Notes: generated from the sequence alone by a model not told the origin. 64,000 nt of DNA from Vannielia litorea (GCF_900142295.1 NZ_FSRL01000001.1:558001-622000); one strand, 5' to 3'. Shown: positions 33,901-44,778, counted from the first letter of the stretch. Numbers and translations: made by a program.

Positions 33901-35428
33901 GGCGCACTTCCATCTCGCAGCCGAGCTCGTCGGCCAGAGACTTGAAGCGGGCCTCTGCCACCTCGCCATAGAGGTCGGCCGTGGGACGGGGGAGGACCAG
34001 CTGGAGCTGCTTCTTTTTCGGGTGATACTCGAGCCGGCACATGGCCTCGGGATTGTTGCCCGAGAACATGGCCCCGAAGCGCATGGCCTTGCCGAGGATC
34101 ACCGCCATCCGCCTGTCCTTGTCGGAGAGAAGCTCCACCATCGGCTCGAGGTGCGAGCCGGGTGCTGCGTTGCGGTAGCGGTGCAGCAGGGCGAGGCCCA
34201 CGAAGACGCGGCCCTGGTGGTCGATCCCGCCGAGGTTGGAGCGGGTGGCGTTGTCGAAGCAGACCTCGCCGCGATAGTCGGGGTGGGCACGCCAGCTCAC
34301 ATCGTGCAGCAGGCAGGCGGCCTTGATGAGGCGCTGCTTTTCGGCCCGGGCGGAGCGGAACAGCGGCGAGACGAAATTGTAGAGCGTGAGCCCGAAGCCG
34401 GGCACGCGGGCATTTTGCACCTCGTCGTAGCGCGCGGCCTCGATCAGCGGATCGCGGGCGCGGATCAGGTCGGACATCTGCTCGTAGAGCATGCCCTCGC
34501 GGATGCCGTAGGCGGAGATCCAGACTTCCTTGGTGCCGAACTTCTTCATCAGCCGCCGCAGCACCTCGCCGGCCACCGGCACCAGCGCGATCCGGGCGGA
34601 GGAGAGGCCGGCCTCGGCGCGGACCTGCTCGAGGTCGCGGCCGCGCAGCCAGTTCAGCGTGGTGCGCAACTGGGCTGGCGTGGCGTGGTAGTCGTGCAGC
34701 ACGTGGAGCGGGTAGCCGCGGCGCAGGATGTCGATCCGGGCGATGGCGCGCCAGGAGCCGCCCACCAGATAGAGCCGCTTGTGCTGGGGGATCTTGCCGG
34801 CGAGCCGGTCGAGCACGCGGTCGATCTCGGCGCGGCGGGCCTTGCGGCCGCCCTTGATGGTCTTGAGCCGGAGCGGGCCGAGCGAGGTGGAGGCACGCAC
34901 GCCCACGCCGCCATCCTCGAGCAGCGCAAGCTCCATCGAGGAGCCGCCGATATCGCAGGAGAGCCCTGTGGCGCCGGGCCAGCCGACCAGCACGCCCTGG
35001 GCGGAGAGCCGGGCCTCCTCCTCGCCGTCCACGACATAGACCTGGAGGCCGGTCGCCGCCTCGATGGCCGCGCAGAAATCGGCGCCGTCATCGGCGTTGC
35101 GCACCGCGGCGGTGGCGGTGGCTGTGAGCGGCGGGATGCCCATGCCCTCGGCCAGCGCGTGAAAGCGGCGGATGGCGGCCAGCGCGCGCACCCTGCCCTC
35201 GGGGTTGAGGCGGCCGGTCTCGCCCATGCCCGCGCCGAGGCCGCACATCACCTTTTCGTTGAAGAAATAGGCCGGGGACCGGGCCGCGCCGTCGAATATG
35301 ACCATGCGGACGGAGTTGGAGCCGATGTCGATCACGCCCACGCGGGAGAGCGCCTGTGCATCCGGGTGGTCGAAGATCGGGCGACCGAAAGGGCCCCAGC
35401 TCCGCTGCTGTTCGCCTGATCCGTCCAT
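33887..35428 (-). CDS. ppx: exopolyphosphatase / guanosine pentaphosphatase
   Basis: The 513-residue protein of the Ppx/GppA family removes terminal phosphate from polyphosphate. N-terminal GVIDIGSNSVRMVIFDG is the phosphate-1 motif of the ASKHA fold. SCDIGGSSMELALLEDGG is the phosphate-2 motif. The C-terminal half includes HD-type helices (LLHDVSWRAHPDYRG). ATG 35428 has GGAGAG six bases before it. It lies 56 bases downstream of ppk1, so synthesis and breakdown of polyphosphate are encoded together. The C-terminus overlaps the DUF6985-like gene slightly. Confidence 0.95.
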   Translation of the reverse strand: MDGSGEQQRSWGPFGRPIFDHPDAQALSRVGVIDIGSNSVRMVIFDGAARSPAYFFNEKVMCGLGAGMGETGRLNPEGRVRALAAIRRFHALAEGMGIPPLTATATAAVRNADDGADFCAAIEAATGLQVYVVDGEEEARLSAQGVLVGWPGATGLSCDIGGSSMELALLEDGGVGVRASTSLGPLRLKTIKGGRKARRAEIDRVLDRLAGKIPQHKRLYLVGGSWRAIARIDILRRGYPLHVLHDYHATPAQLRTTLNWLRGRDLEQVRAEAGLSSARIALVPVAGEVLRRLMKKFGTKEVWISAYGIREGMLYEQMSDLIRARDPLIEAARYDEVQNARVPGFGLTLYNFVSPLFRSARAEKQRLIKAACLLHDVSWRAHPDYRGEVCFDNATRSNLGGIDHQGRVFVGLALLHRYRNAAPGSHLEPMVELLSDKDRRMAVILGKAMRFGAMFSGNNPEAMCRLEYHPKKKQLQLVLPRPTADLYGEVAEARFKSLADELGCEMEVRLAGV

Positions 35429-35484
35429 ATGTGCTCTCCGGGCGGTTATCGCGTTCTTGTGATAGAGGGCACGGGCGCCAAAGG

Positions 35485-37659
35485 TCAATCTTTGGCGTGG
35501 GTCAGCTCGGGAACGTCGCCGGCCCCCGCCGATCCGCGGCCCGAGAGCGAGGGGTTCTCCATGAAGAAGCGGTGGCAGTTGAACGGCTCGACCCCTTCGG
35601 CAAGCGGCGGGCGGGTGAAGCTGCCATCGGGGTTCATCACCCAGCTCTGGGCGGTGTCGGCCATGTTGGCGGCCATCACCTGCTCGACGATCTGCGCCTT
35701 CACCGTCGGGTTGGTGCATTCGACCAGCGTTTCCACCCGGCCCACGAGGTTGCGGCCCATCCAGTCGGCGGAGGAGATGTAGACCCGCGCCTTCTTGGAC
35801 GGCAGCCCCTGGCCGTTGCCGAAGCAGACGATGCGGGAGTGCTCGAGGTAGCGCCCGACGATGGATTTGACCCGGATGTTCTCGGACAGCCCCTGGATGC
35901 CGGGGCGCACGCCGCAAATGCCGCGGATCACGAGGGAGATCTTAACGCCGGCCTGGGAGGCGGCATAGAGCGCGTCGATCACGTCGCTGTCGATCAGCGA
36001 GTTCATCTTGGCCCAGATCTCGGCGGGCTTGCCGGCCCTGGCGTGCTCGGCCTCGGCGGCGATCATCTCGAGCAGGCGGGGCTTGAGCGAGATCGGCGAA
36101 ATCGCCAGGTTCTCCAGCGCACCGGGCTGGGCGTAGCCGGAGAGATAGTTGAACACCTTGCCCGCGTCGCGCCCCAGCGCCTTGTCGCAGGTGAAGAAGC
36201 TGAGGTCGGTATAGATGCGGGCGGTGATCGGGTGGTAGTTGCCGGTGCCGAAATGGGTGTAGGTGACCAGCTCCTTGCCCTCGCGGCGGACCACGGTGCT
36301 GATCTTGGCGTGGGTCTTGTAGTGCATGAAGCCATAGACCACATGCGCGCCCGCGCGCTCCAGCCGCCGGGACTGGCGGATGTTGGCGGCCTCGTCGAAG
36401 CGGGCCTTCAGCTCGACCAGCGCGGTGACCGATTTGCCATCCTCCGCCGCCTCGCAGAGCGCCTCCACGATGGGAGAGTTGCGCGAGGTCCGGTAGAGGG
36501 TTTGCTTGATCGCCACCACGTCGGGGTCGCGGGCGGCCTGCTGGAGAAAGCGCACCACCATGTCGAAGGTCTCGTAGGGGTGGTGGAGCAGCATGTCCTT
36601 CTGCCGGATCGCGGCGAACATGTCGCGGTCGTGGTCGAGCACGCGCTCGGGGATGCGCGGGGTGAAGGAGGGCCAGAGCAGATCGGGCCGGCTGTCGATC
36701 ACCAGCTCCTTGAGGTCGGCGACGCCGAGGATGCCGTCGGTCTCGATCACGTCGTCCTCGCGGACCTCGAGCTCGCGCATGATGAGCGCCTGGAGCGGCT
36801 TGGGCGCACCGGCGGAGATGTTGAGGCGCACCACCTCGCCGCGGCGGCGGCGCTTGAGCGCGGTTTCGAACTCGCGCACGAGGTCCTCGGCCTCTTCCTC
36901 CAGCTCCAGGTCGCTGTCGCGCAGCACGCGGAAGGTGCAGGAGCCCTTCTCGCGGTAGCCCGGAAAGAGCGAGCCGATGTGCAGGCGCAGCAGCACCTCG
37001 AGCGGCAGAAAGCGGTTGTGGCCCTCCGCGGCGGGCAGGGCGATGAAGCGGTCGACCTGCTGCGGGATCGGCAGGATGGCATCGAGCTTGCGGCCCGAGT
37101 GCTCGCTTTCGAGCTGGAGCGCGAGGCAGAAGCCGGTGTTGGCGATGAAGGGAAACGGATGCGCCGGGTCGATCGCCAGCGGCGAGAGCACCGGGAAGAC
37201 CTGGGCCAGGAAGTAATCGGCCAGAAAGGCGTGGTCGGCCTTGCTGAGGCTCTTGGCGTCGAGCAGCGCGATGTTGTGCGCCTCCATCTCCTCGCGCAGG
37301 GCGCGCCATGTCTTTTGCTGCTGCGCCATGAGCTTGCGGGCGTCGGCGTTGATCAGCACCAGCTGTTCGGCGGGGCTGAGGCCATCGTCGGAGGGCGTGG
37401 TGTTGCCGGCATTCGCCAGCTCGCGCAGGCCCGCGACGCGCACGGTGTAGAACTCGTCGAGGTTGGTGGCCGAGATCGAGACGAAGCGGACGCGCTCGAG
37501 CAGGGGGACCTTGGGATTCTCGGCCTCCTCAAGCACCCGCCAGTTGAACGCGAGCCACGACAGCTCGCGATTGTAGAAGCGGGTCGGCCCGGTGATGTCG
37601 ACGTCCTCGAGGACGGTCGGTTCGGGGTAGGGGGCGGTGAGAAAGTCGGATTGGGTCAT
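35485..37659 (-). CDS. ppk1: polyphosphate kinase 1
   Basis: The 724-residue enzyme transfers the gamma phosphate of ATP to polyphosphate reversibly. The four family domains are recognisable, with [19 protein letters not shown] at the N-terminus. The catalytic histidines lie in HYKTHAKIS (His450, the autophosphorylated residue by alignment) and EHSRIVCF (His607). [13 protein letters not shown] and [10 protein letters not shown] are also diagnostic. Length and motifs are complete. It lies between hda and ppx, the usual alphaproteobacterial arrangement. A second, unrelated polyphosphate kinase (PPK2) is encoded 17 kb away. Confidence 0.97.
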   Translation of the reverse strand: MTQSDFLTAPYPEPTVLEDVDITGPTRFYNRELSWLAFNWRVLEEAENPKVPLLERVRFVSISATNLDEFYTVRVAGLRELANAGNTTPSDDGLSPAEQLVLINADARKLMAQQQKTWRALREEMEAHNIALLDAKSLSKADHAFLADYFLAQVFPVLSPLAIDPAHPFPFIANTGFCLALQLESEHSGRKLDAILPIPQQVDRFIALPAAEGHNRFLPLEVLLRLHIGSLFPGYREKGSCTFRVLRDSDLELEEEAEDLVREFETALKRRRRGEVVRLNISAGAPKPLQALIMRELEVREDDVIETDGILGVADLKELVIDSRPDLLWPSFTPRIPERVLDHDRDMFAAIRQKDMLLHHPYETFDMVVRFLQQAARDPDVVAIKQTLYRTSRNSPIVEALCEAAEDGKSVTALVELKARFDEAANIRQSRRLERAGAHVVYGFMHYKTHAKISTVVRREGKELVTYTHFGTGNYHPITARIYTDLSFFTCDKALGRDAGKVFNYLSGYAQPGALENLAISPISLKPRLLEMIAAEAEHARAGKPAEIWAKMNSLIDSDVIDALYAASQAGVKISLVIRGICGVRPGIQGLSENIRVKSIVGRYLEHSRIVCFGNGQGLPSKKARVYISSADWMGRNLVGRVETLVECTNPTVKAQIVEQVMAANMADTAQSWVMNPDGSFTRPPLAEGVEPFNCHRFFMENPSLSGRGSAGAGDVPELTHAKD

Positions 37660-37710
37660 GGCAGGGGTTTAGGCGGGCAAGGTCACGTTCATATGACGCT
37701 TTTCACCCTC

Positions 37711-38385
37711 CTATGTGCCTGAAATGTCTTTGCTGTCCAAGACCTCGCGGGCGAGCTTGCGAGACAGTTTGTGCCCGGTGGCCAGCTGGTGCCGGTCGAG
37801 CGCGGCCACGGTGGCGCGGGCGGCGGCGGCGGAGCGCTCCATGTGGGTGAGCAGGTAGGCCAGCAGCTTGGGCGTGGGCGCGAGCTGGCGGTCGTCGAAC
37901 AGCTTGACGAGGAGGGCGGTCAGCAGCGCGTCATCGGGCTCGCCGAGCCGGGCGCGGGGCGTGGCGGAGAGCCGCGTGGCGAGGTCGGGCAGGGCGGGGG
38001 CAGGCAGCGGCTCGCGGGCGGTCAGCAGCAGGCGGGCGCCGGCCTCGGTGGCGCGGTTCAGCAGGTGGAAGAGCGGCTCCTCGCGCGCGCGGCTGCCCAT
38101 GAGCGCGTGCACGTCCTCGACCAGCAGCGCGGCGCCGGGCGCGGGCGGCGCGAGGCCGGAAAGGGCGGCGGCGCCGAGCGCGGTGGCGCCGGTATCGGCG
38201 GCCCAGATCGCGGCGAGGTGGCTCTTGCCCGCGCCCTCGGGGCCGGTCAGCAGCAGCCGCCCGCCGGGCCAGTTGGTGCTGTCGTCGACCAGCGCCACGG
38301 CCTCGGCATTGGCCGACGACACGAAGAAGGCATCGCGCCCGGTGGCTTCGATCACCGGGAGGTCGATGGGGATTTGCCTGGGCAT
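37711..38385 (-). CDS. hda: Hda-like DnaA-related regulator
   Basis: The 224-residue AAA+ protein resembles Hda (HdaA), the DnaA-domain III homologue that promotes DnaA-ATP hydrolysis with the sliding clamp. It shows Walker A GPEGAGKSHL, Walker B LLVEDVHAL and a short, less conserved C-terminus (LAYLLTHMERSAAAARATVAALDRHQLA). It ends near the DnaA sensor-2-like helix and lacks the DNA-binding domain IV. It lies 4 bases after the AI-2E permease gene and 51 bases before ppk1, as in many alphaproteobacteria. Confidence 0.9.
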   Translation of the reverse strand: MPRQIPIDLPVIEATGRDAFFVSSANAEAVALVDDSTNWPGGRLLLTGPEGAGKSHLAAIWAADTGATALGAAALSGLAPPAPGAALLVEDVHALMGSRAREEPLFHLLNRATEAGARLLLTAREPLPAPALPDLATRLSATPRARLGEPDDALLTALLVKLFDDRQLAPTPKLLAYLLTHMERSAAAARATVAALDRHQLATGHKLSRKLAREVLDSKDISGT

Positions 38386-38389
38386 GGGT

Positions 38390-39508
38390 CTACTTCGGGT
38401 CGGGATCGTTTGCTGGGGTGTCGGCGTGGCTGACGGCGACGGTGGCGGGCGGGGCTTCGGCGGTGCCGCGGTAGAGCCTGCCGTCCTTGTATTGCCCGAT
38501 GGCCCAGCGGGCGATGACGCCCATGGCCGCGGCCACGGGCACGGCGACCAGCATGCCGGTGAAGCCGAAGAGCGCCCCGAAGGCCGAGAGCGCGAAGATC
38601 AGCCAGACCGGGTGCAGCCCGACCGATTGGCCGACCAGGTTGGGCGTGAGCACGTTGCCCTCGAGGAACTGGCCGACAAAGAAGATCACCGCCACGGCGC
38701 CGATCCACCACCACTCGCCCCAGAACTGGAAGAAGGCGAGGCCGATGGCCAGCGCCCCGCCGACCAGTGCCCCGACGTAGGGGATGAAGGTGAGGGCGCC
38801 CGCCACGGCCCCCACCACGAGGCCGAAGTTGAGGCCCACGCTCATCAGCCCCACGGCGTAGAAGATGCCGAGGATCAGGCAGACGGTGCCCTGGCCGCGG
38901 ATGAAGGCCGCGAGCGTCTTGTCGATCTCGCTGGCAAGGTGGCGGATGGTGGGGGCATGGTCGCGGGGCAGCAGATCGTCGACCCGGGCCACCATGCGGT
39001 CCCAGTCGAGCAGCAGGTAGAAGGTGACGATGGGCACCAGCACCAGCAGCACCAGCACGTTGACGATGCCCGAGACCGAGCTGACCAGGGAGCTGACCAG
39101 CTCGCCGCCGCGCGACTGGATGGTCTCGCCCAGGGTGGAGAGCGACCTGGAGACGGTGCTCTCGCCGTCCATCAGGTCGGGGAAGCGGGTGGTGAGGAAG
39201 TTGCGCAGGTCGGAGAAGATCTGCGGCGCGGCCTTGAACAGCGCCACGGTCTGCTCGACCAGGGTGGGCACGATGAGCAGGGCGCCGAGGATGAAGATCA
39301 GCAGGGCCACCAGCGAGATCAGGATGACGGCGGCAATGCGGTGGAGGCCCATCCGCTCGAGCCGGTCGGCGACGGGATCGAGGCAGTAGGCGACGGCGCC
39401 GCCGAGCACAAAGGGCAGGATCACGTCGCCCAGCAGGTAGAGCACGACGAAGAACGCCACGGCGGCGACGGTCCAGTACTTGGCCTGGTCTCGGACGGGA
39501 AGTGCCAT
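38390..39508 (-). CDS. AI-2E family (PerM) transporter
   Basis: A 372-residue membrane protein of the AI-2E/PerM family (TqsA-like), with about 8 hydrophobic segments. Examples are FFVVLYLLGDVILPFVLGGAVAYCLDPVADRLE near the N-terminus and the late IGLAFFQFWGEWWWIGAVAVIFF. The family PVAAAMGVIARW end is present. The function in most members is unknown; a few export autoinducer-2 or Na+. ATG 39508 has AGGGG just before it. It precedes hda by 4 bases and heads the hda-ppk1-ppx operon. Confidence 0.9.
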   Translation of the reverse strand: MALPVRDQAKYWTVAAVAFFVVLYLLGDVILPFVLGGAVAYCLDPVADRLERMGLHRIAAVILISLVALLIFILGALLIVPTLVEQTVALFKAAPQIFSDLRNFLTTRFPDLMDGESTVSRSLSTLGETIQSRGGELVSSLVSSVSGIVNVLVLLVLVPIVTFYLLLDWDRMVARVDDLLPRDHAPTIRHLASEIDKTLAAFIRGQGTVCLILGIFYAVGLMSVGLNFGLVVGAVAGALTFIPYVGALVGGALAIGLAFFQFWGEWWWIGAVAVIFFVGQFLEGNVLTPNLVGQSVGLHPVWLIFALSAFGALFGFTGMLVAVPVAAAMGVIARWAIGQYKDGRLYRGTAEAPPATVAVSHADTPANDPDPK

Positions 39509-39717
39509 TTTGCCCCTGTGTTTCCTGCGGCCCCATATTGCCCGGCAGAGGCCGGGGTGCAAGGGCGCGAGGCTGCGGCGGGCCGCGGGAGGCGAGGCCG
39601 GCGGCGGCGCGGCGCGGGCTGTTCGGCGCATCGAGGGGCCGCCCGGGGTGCGGCGCGCGGCTCGTTCGGCTCGTCCGGCACGCGGGACCGCCGCGCCGCC
39701 CCGGGCGGCCGGTCGCG

Positions 39718-41499
39718 TCAGGAGGCGGCGCGCAGGCGGGGCAGGACCGCCGGCGCGTCGGCGGCCGCCGGGTCGATATCGGGGAGGGTGAAGCCCTTCA
39801 TCAGCGCGTTCAGCTCGTCGGCGCTGCCGGCAAGCACGGCATTGGCGGCGGTTGTCTCCTCGAACATGCCGGCATTCTGCTGGGTCACGCGCTCGAGGTC
39901 GGAGATGGCCTCGTTGACCTCGCTGAGGCCGCGCGACTGGTCGGAGGTGGCCGCGGCGATGGACCGGAGCCGTTCGACGATGCCGGTCACCGAGGCCTGG
40001 ATGCCCTCGAGCGCGGTGCCGGTGTTCTTGACCAGGGCGGCGCCGGTGGAGATCTCGCTCACCGAGTTGGAGATCAGCCCGTTGATCTCGCGCGCGGCAC
40101 CGGAGCTGCGCTGCGCCAGGGCCCGGACCTCGGAGGCCACCACGGCGAAGCCGCGACCGGCCTCGCCCGCGCGCGCGGCCTCGACCCCGGCGTTGAGGGC
40201 GAGGAGATTGGTCTGGAAGGCAATGTCGTCGATCACGCTGGTGATCTTGAAGATCTCCCGCGAGCTGCCCTCGATCCGGTTCATCGCCTCCACGGCCTCG
40301 GCCATGATGCCGGTTCCGTCGGCGGCCTCGGTCGAGGTGGCCTCGGCCTGCTTGCGGGCATCGCGCGATTCGCTGGCCACCAGCTCGATGGTGCGGGTCA
40401 GCTCCTTCAGGGTGGCGGCGATCTGGGCCAGGGTGGCGGCCTGCCTCTCGGTGCGGGTCGAGAGATCGGTTGCGGAGGCAGAGAGCTCGCGGGACTGCTC
40501 GTTGATCGAGGCGGCCTGGAGGATCACCGCGTTCATCGCGCCGCAGAGCCGCTCGCCCGCGCCGTTGAAATGGCGGGCGAGGTCGGCGAAATCCGCGCCG
40601 AGATCCTCGGTGACGCGCACAGCGAGGTCGCCCTCGGCCAGCTGGGCGAGCTTGTCGCGGAAGACCTCGAGCAGCCGGGCGAGGGCCTCGGTGCGTGCGG
40701 CGGCGGCGGCGGCCTCGCGCGCCTCGGCCTCGGCGGCGGCGGCGGCGCGGCGCTCGACCTCGGCCAGCGCCCGCTCGGCCTCGGCACGGGCCTGCGCCGC
40801 GGCCTTCGACTGGTCTTCGGCCTGTTTCTGCGCCGCTGTCGCGCGGCGGGCCTCCTCGCGGGCGCGGGCGCCGCTTTCCTCGGCCCGCGCGGTGGCGACG
40901 AGGCTCTCGTTGGCCTTGTCGGAGGCCTCGCGGGAGAGGGTGATGCGATTGAGGATGCTGAGGGTCAGCACCGTGGTTTCGGCCACGACGATGATCGCAT
41001 GAAAGACCGTGCGGCCGATGTTGAAGACCAGATCGCTCGACGGGTAGACCAGCGCGGGAAGGGCGAACGTTAGGACCAGGTGGTGCAGCGCGATGGTGCT
41101 GGCGGCCACCAGCAGCGGCACGATGTCGGCCAGCGCCACCAGCATGGCGAGAACCGCGAAATAGGCCATGTGACTGTCGGTCTGCATCGGGTGGCCGGCG
41201 AGCGCGGCGTTGAGCGCGATGGCCAGCCCGGTGAGCGACTGCGCCACGACGACCCGGGCGACGCGGGGCGTGAAACGGGGCGCAAGGAGCCCCAGGACGG
41301 CAAACCCGCCACCGGCGATGCCCAGCACGACGGCGTTGCCGCCCATCATCCATACCGCCGCGAGCGCCAGCAGCCAGATGGCCGGCACCAGCCGGGCGAG
41401 CAGCTGCGTGGCGCTTGCGCGCGCGGCCTCCAGCGCGTGGTCGATGGTGGGGTCGATCGCGTGCCGGGCGGTGAGCAGGAGCGGCTTGGGGTCAGGCAT
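39718..41499 (-). CDS. methyl-accepting chemotaxis protein
   Basis: A 593-residue chemoreceptor. The N-terminal third (about 33-190) has several transmembrane helices, not the usual two around a periplasmic sensor. A long coiled coil of Ala/Glu/Arg repeats follows (about 195-270), then a HAMP-like stretch ([22 protein letters not shown]). The C-terminal signalling domain carries the receptor tip [24 protein letters not shown]...[16 protein letters not shown]. The absent periplasmic domain suggests it senses energy or membrane state, or ligands in the membrane. The start overlaps the 41492 gene by 8 bases. Confidence 0.93.
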   Translation of the reverse strand: MPDPKPLLLTARHAIDPTIDHALEAARASATQLLARLVPAIWLLALAAVWMMGGNAVVLGIAGGGFAVLGLLAPRFTPRVARVVVAQSLTGLAIALNAALAGHPMQTDSHMAYFAVLAMLVALADIVPLLVAASTIALHHLVLTFALPALVYPSSDLVFNIGRTVFHAIIVVAETTVLTLSILNRITLSREASDKANESLVATARAEESGARAREEARRATAAQKQAEDQSKAAAQARAEAERALAEVERRAAAAAEAEAREAAAAAARTEALARLLEVFRDKLAQLAEGDLAVRVTEDLGADFADLARHFNGAGERLCGAMNAVILQAASINEQSRELSASATDLSTRTERQAATLAQIAATLKELTRTIELVASESRDARKQAEATSTEAADGTGIMAEAVEAMNRIEGSSREIFKITSVIDDIAFQTNLLALNAGVEAARAGEAGRGFAVVASEVRALAQRSSGAAREINGLISNSVSEISTGAALVKNTGTALEGIQASVTGIVERLRSIAAATSDQSRGLSEVNEAISDLERVTQQNAGMFEETTAANAVLAGSADELNALMKGFTLPDIDPAAADAPAVLPRLRAAS

Positions 41500-41794
41500 G
41501 GGATACTCCGCAGAGGGTGGCGAGCGCCGCGCCGCCGAACACCGCCCAAGCGCCGTGATCGCGGGCGGCGGCGGCGGCGGCGGGGGTCGGAAAGCTGGCG
41601 AGGATGGCGAAAGGCGCGCGCCGGGGCCCCAGCGGGCGCCCGCCCGACGCGGCGAGCAGGCGGTCGGCCTCGGCCCAGGGGGAGAGGATCACAAGCACCG
41701 GCCCGTCGCCCGGCGGCGCGGACAGTGCCAGCGCCAGCGGCGTGGTCACCAAGCTGGCCAGAAAGGCGAAAGGAAGGACGAATTTGCCAGGCAA
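41492..41794 (-). CDS. small exported hypothetical protein upstream of the chemoreceptor
   Basis: A 100-residue protein. A hydrophobic, signal-peptide-like N-terminus ([19 protein letters not shown]) precedes [20 protein letters not shown] and a C-terminal Ala-rich part. Its stop overlaps the chemoreceptor ATG by 8 bases, so they are coupled. It is unrecognised. A role with the adjacent receptor is possible from the overlap but not shown. In this GC-rich region a short frame could be spurious, but the coupling and signal peptide favour a real gene. Confidence 0.6.
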   Translation of the reverse strand: MPGKFVLPFAFLASLVTTPLALALSAPPGDGPVLVILSPWAEADRLLAASGGRPLGPRRAPFAILASFPTPAAAAAARDHGAWAVFGGAALATLCGVSHA

Positions 41795-41984
41795 GTGCGG
41801 GCACCGGAAGAGTTGCGATGCCTCCTTCTAGGGCAGTTCGGTTTCTGCCTTCTTAACGGCCGTCGTTTTTGAGTGCAGCGCGGGAGTCCCCTGTGAATAA
41901 GGCGTGATTCAGCCCGGGCTCGCCTTGTTTGCTGCAGGTGCAAAACGCATTCTCTCCCATGCCTGCACAGAGGTATTTCGCCCG

Positions 41985-42161
41985 ATGACCCAATATCTGA
42001 AGCTCTCCGCCCTGCTTGCCCCGCGCCCTCTGCCAGAGCGCGAGTCGGTGCCGCCGGTCCGCCAAGAGCCTGTCGGGCGCGGCGCGGACGAGCCGAGCCC
42101 GCAGGGCGCGCGGCGCGAGCCCATGGCGGCAACGCGGCCGACGCCGCCCGAAATCTTGTGA
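41985..42161 (+). CDS. possible 58-residue protein
   Basis: A short frame from ATG 41985 encodes 58 residues, Pro/Arg/Glu-rich after a helical start (TQYLKLSALLAPRPLPERE). It lies 60 bases upstream of proS on the same strand. It has no recognisable family, no strong ribosome site and ordinary GC-rich content, so it is tentative. The interval 41795-41984 before it is AT-richer and could hold its promoter or that of proS. Confidence 0.35.
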   Translation: MTQYLKLSALLAPRPLPERESVPPVRQEPVGRGADEPSPQGARREPMAATRPTPPEIL

Positions 42162-42221
42162 GCCCGCCCACGATGGGCTAGAGCCTCGGGGCAACGCACG
42201 ACTGCCCCAAAGGACCGCCCC

Positions 42222-43562
42222 ATGCGCCTCAGCCGCTACTTCCTGCCCGTTCTCAAGGAAACCCCCGCCGACGCGCAGATCGCCTCGCACCGCTACATGC
42301 TGCGCGCGGGCATGATCCGCCAGCAGGCCGCCGGGATCTACTCGTGGCTTCCATTGGGCTACAAGGTGCTGAAGCGGATCGAGCAGATCGTGCACGAGGA
42401 GCAGGAGCGCGCCGGGCACATCCCCCTGCTGATGCCCACGCTCCAGCCTGCCGACCTGTGGCGCGAAAGCGGGCGCTACGACGATTACGGCGCGGAGATG
42501 CTGCGCATACAGGACCGGCACGAGCGCGACATGCTCTACGGGCCCACCAACGAGGAGATGATCACCGACATCTTCCGCGCCCATGTGGCCAGCTACAAGA
42601 GCCTGCCGCTGACGCTCTACCACATCCAGTGGAAGTTCCGCGACGAGATCCGCCCGCGCTTCGGCGTGATGCGGGGCCGCGAGTTCTACATGAAGGACGG
42701 CTACAACTTCGACCTCACCAAGGAGGACGCGCTGCACGCCTACAACCGCCACATGGTGAGCTACCTGCGCACCTACGAGCGGATGGGGCTGACGGCGATC
42801 CCGATGCGGGCCGACAGCGGGCCGATCGGCGGCGACGACACCCACGAGTTCCTGGTGCTGGCCCCCACCGGCGAGAGCGACGTGTTCTACGATGCGGGCG
42901 TCACCGAGCTGAAGCTGGGCAACCGCGAGATCGACTATGCCGACCACGCGGCGGTGAAGGGGGTCTGCGAGGAGTTCACCAGCCTCTATGCCCGCACCGA
43001 CGAGACCCATGACGAGGCGCTCTACGGCGAGATCCCCGAGGAGCGGCGCCGGCAGGGCAAGGGGATCGAGGTGGGGCAAATCTTTTACTTCGGGACCAAG
43101 TATTCCGACCCGATGGGCGCCATGGTGCAGGGGCCGGACGGGCAGAAGGTGCCGGTGCACATGGGCAGCCACGGGATCGGCGTGAGCCGCCTCGTGGGCG
43201 CGATCATCGAGGCCAGCCACGACGACAAGGGCATCATCTGGCCCGAGGGGGTGACGCCCTTCCACGTGGGCATCGTGAACATGCGGGTGGGCGACGCGGC
43301 CTGCGACCAGACCTCCGAGGCACTCTATGGCACGCTGAAGACGCTGGGCCTCGATCCGCTGCTGGACGACACCGACGAGCGGGCCGGCGCCAAGTTTGCC
43401 ACCCAGGACCTGATCGGCCTGCCGTGGCGGATTACCGTGGGGCCGCGGGGCCTAGCCAATGGCGTGGTCGAGCTGACCTCGCGGCGCACCGGCGAGAGCG
43501 AGGAGCTCTCTCCCGAGGCGGCGGCGGCAAAGCTGGCGGCGCTCTACGAGGGGCACCTCTGA
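42222..43562 (+). CDS. proS: prolyl-tRNA synthetase (editing-domain-less)
   Basis: The 446-residue class II enzyme charges tRNA-Pro. Motif 1 is in [23 protein letters not shown]. Motif 2 is [24 protein letters not shown], and motif 3 is near [16 protein letters not shown]. The internal INS editing domain (about 180 residues) of the E. coli enzyme is missing, as is normal in alphaproteobacteria. The C-terminal anticodon-binding domain starts near [16 protein letters not shown] 42222 is well supported. It is followed after 10 bases by the 401-residue unknown gene. Confidence 0.97.
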   Translation: MRLSRYFLPVLKETPADAQIASHRYMLRAGMIRQQAAGIYSWLPLGYKVLKRIEQIVHEEQERAGHIPLLMPTLQPADLWRESGRYDDYGAEMLRIQDRHERDMLYGPTNEEMITDIFRAHVASYKSLPLTLYHIQWKFRDEIRPRFGVMRGREFYMKDGYNFDLTKEDALHAYNRHMVSYLRTYERMGLTAIPMRADSGPIGGDDTHEFLVLAPTGESDVFYDAGVTELKLGNREIDYADHAAVKGVCEEFTSLYARTDETHDEALYGEIPEERRRQGKGIEVGQIFYFGTKYSDPMGAMVQGPDGQKVPVHMGSHGIGVSRLVGAIIEASHDDKGIIWPEGVTPFHVGIVNMRVGDAACDQTSEALYGTLKTLGLDPLLDDTDERAGAKFATQDLIGLPWRITVGPRGLANGVVELTSRRTGESEELSPEAAAAKLAALYEGHL

Positions 43563-43572
43563 GGGCGGCGGC

Positions 43573-44778
43573 GTGATCCCGCCCGAGGGCCTCGCCGAGA
43601 ACCTCGCGCTGCTGAAGCACCGGGCGGGCGGGCTGCGCGAGATCGCGGCCTGGCTCGACGGCTGGAACAGTCAGAGGCTGCATGGCGGGCCGCGCGGCGC
43701 GGACGCGGCGTTTTTTAACAACTTCACGCGGTTCTTGCGGGAGAGATACCCGGAAGCCGGGCTGACGCCATGGCCGGTGGCGCTGGTCGAGATCGCGGGC
43801 GGCGACCGCGAGGCGTTGGCGCTGTTCTTCGAGCTGTTCGAGGACTTCGAGGACGGCAAGGCGGCGCGGGCGCGGCTGGTGGAGAAGGGCAAGCACGGGC
43901 CTTCGGCGCGGCCGAGGGCGGAGCGGAAACCCAACCCGATGCCGCCCGGCGCCGATCCCTTTGCCCCGGGGCCGGAGCGGGCGCTGGCGGAGCTGATCGA
44001 AGCCTTCGCCTCCGGCAAGCTGGACCGGCCGGGCGACGGCACGCTGGCGGCGCTGAAGGTCTGGCTGGAGGGCTGGGCGGGCGAGGACCGGCGGCGCTGG
44101 GCGGCAATCTCCGAGTTGGCGGGCTTCATGGCTGCGCTGGGCGGGCAGCGAGTGCAGAAGGACTGGACCAGGCTGATGCTGCCGCTGACCGGGCCGGTCA
44201 CCGACCGTTACGAGGCCCTTGCCTCGGTCTGCGAAAGGCTGGAGCGGCGGCGGCGCGAGGTGGTCGACAAGTTCAGCCCGGTGCTGGGCGCGCCGGTGAT
44301 CCCGGACGGGCCGGAGCCGGGCTTTCCGGCACTGCCGGTCCTGCGGAACGGCACGCCGCTGGTGACCTGCTTCGAGACCTGGGCCACCACCCCTGCCACA
44401 CGGCCCTGCGATGGCGACATCGGGCGGCTGAAGGGTTGGCTGCTGCGCTGGGTCGAGGCCAATCGGCCCGAGGGCGAGGATGCGGCGGTGGCGCGGTATC
44501 TGCACCAGTGGCTCGGCTACCAGGCGAAGCTCGCCCACACCCCGCGCTGGGAGGCCCGGCTGGCGGTGCTGGCGCGGCCGGAAGAGGACCTCTGGTCGGT
44601 GCTCTCGCGTTGCGTGGCGGCGCTGGCGCATCGCTACCACCAGGTGAACACCAGCCAGAACCCGGAGTTCACCCACCCGGTCATTCCCGAAACCGAAGCG
44701 GAGCGCGGGGGCTGCGTGGACCTGCGGGCCGAGGCCTTTCACGAATGGGCGAGGATGCCCGATCCGGGCGACCGTTAG
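43573..44778 (+). CDS. large conserved-looking hypothetical protein between proS and lolC
   Basis: A 401-residue soluble protein. The N-terminal half (about 1-105) is helical: FFNNFTRFLRERYPEAGLTPWPVALVE and ALFFELFEDFEDGKAARARLVEKGK. A Pro-rich linker and a helical C-terminal part with many tryptophans follow (ALKVWLEGWAGEDRRRWAAI, LKGWLLRWVEANRPEG). No catalytic motif or family is recognised. It starts with GTG 43573, 10 bases after proS. The same-strand position before lolC suggests an operon from proS to lolD. Its reading frame is long and codon use matches the neighbours, so it is a real gene. Confidence 0.75.
   Translation: MIPPEGLAENLALLKHRAGGLREIAAWLDGWNSQRLHGGPRGADAAFFNNFTRFLRERYPEAGLTPWPVALVEIAGGDREALALFFELFEDFEDGKAARARLVEKGKHGPSARPRAERKPNPMPPGADPFAPGPERALAELIEAFASGKLDRPGDGTLAALKVWLEGWAGEDRRRWAAISELAGFMAALGGQRVQKDWTRLMLPLTGPVTDRYEALASVCERLERRRREVVDKFSPVLGAPVIPDGPEPGFPALPVLRNGTPLVTCFETWATTPATRPCDGDIGRLKGWLLRWVEANRPEGEDAAVARYLHQWLGYQAKLAHTPRWEARLAVLARPEEDLWSVLSRCVAALAHRYHQVNTSQNPEFTHPVIPETEAERGGCVDLRAEAFHEWARMPDPGDR

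Noticed and set aside
38390..41353. Minus-strand frame of 987 residues joining the chemoreceptor region to the AI-2E gene
   Set aside because: Only its C-terminal part, from ATG 39508, is a real gene (AI-2E). The upstream part is an Arg-rich shadow of the chemoreceptor frame.
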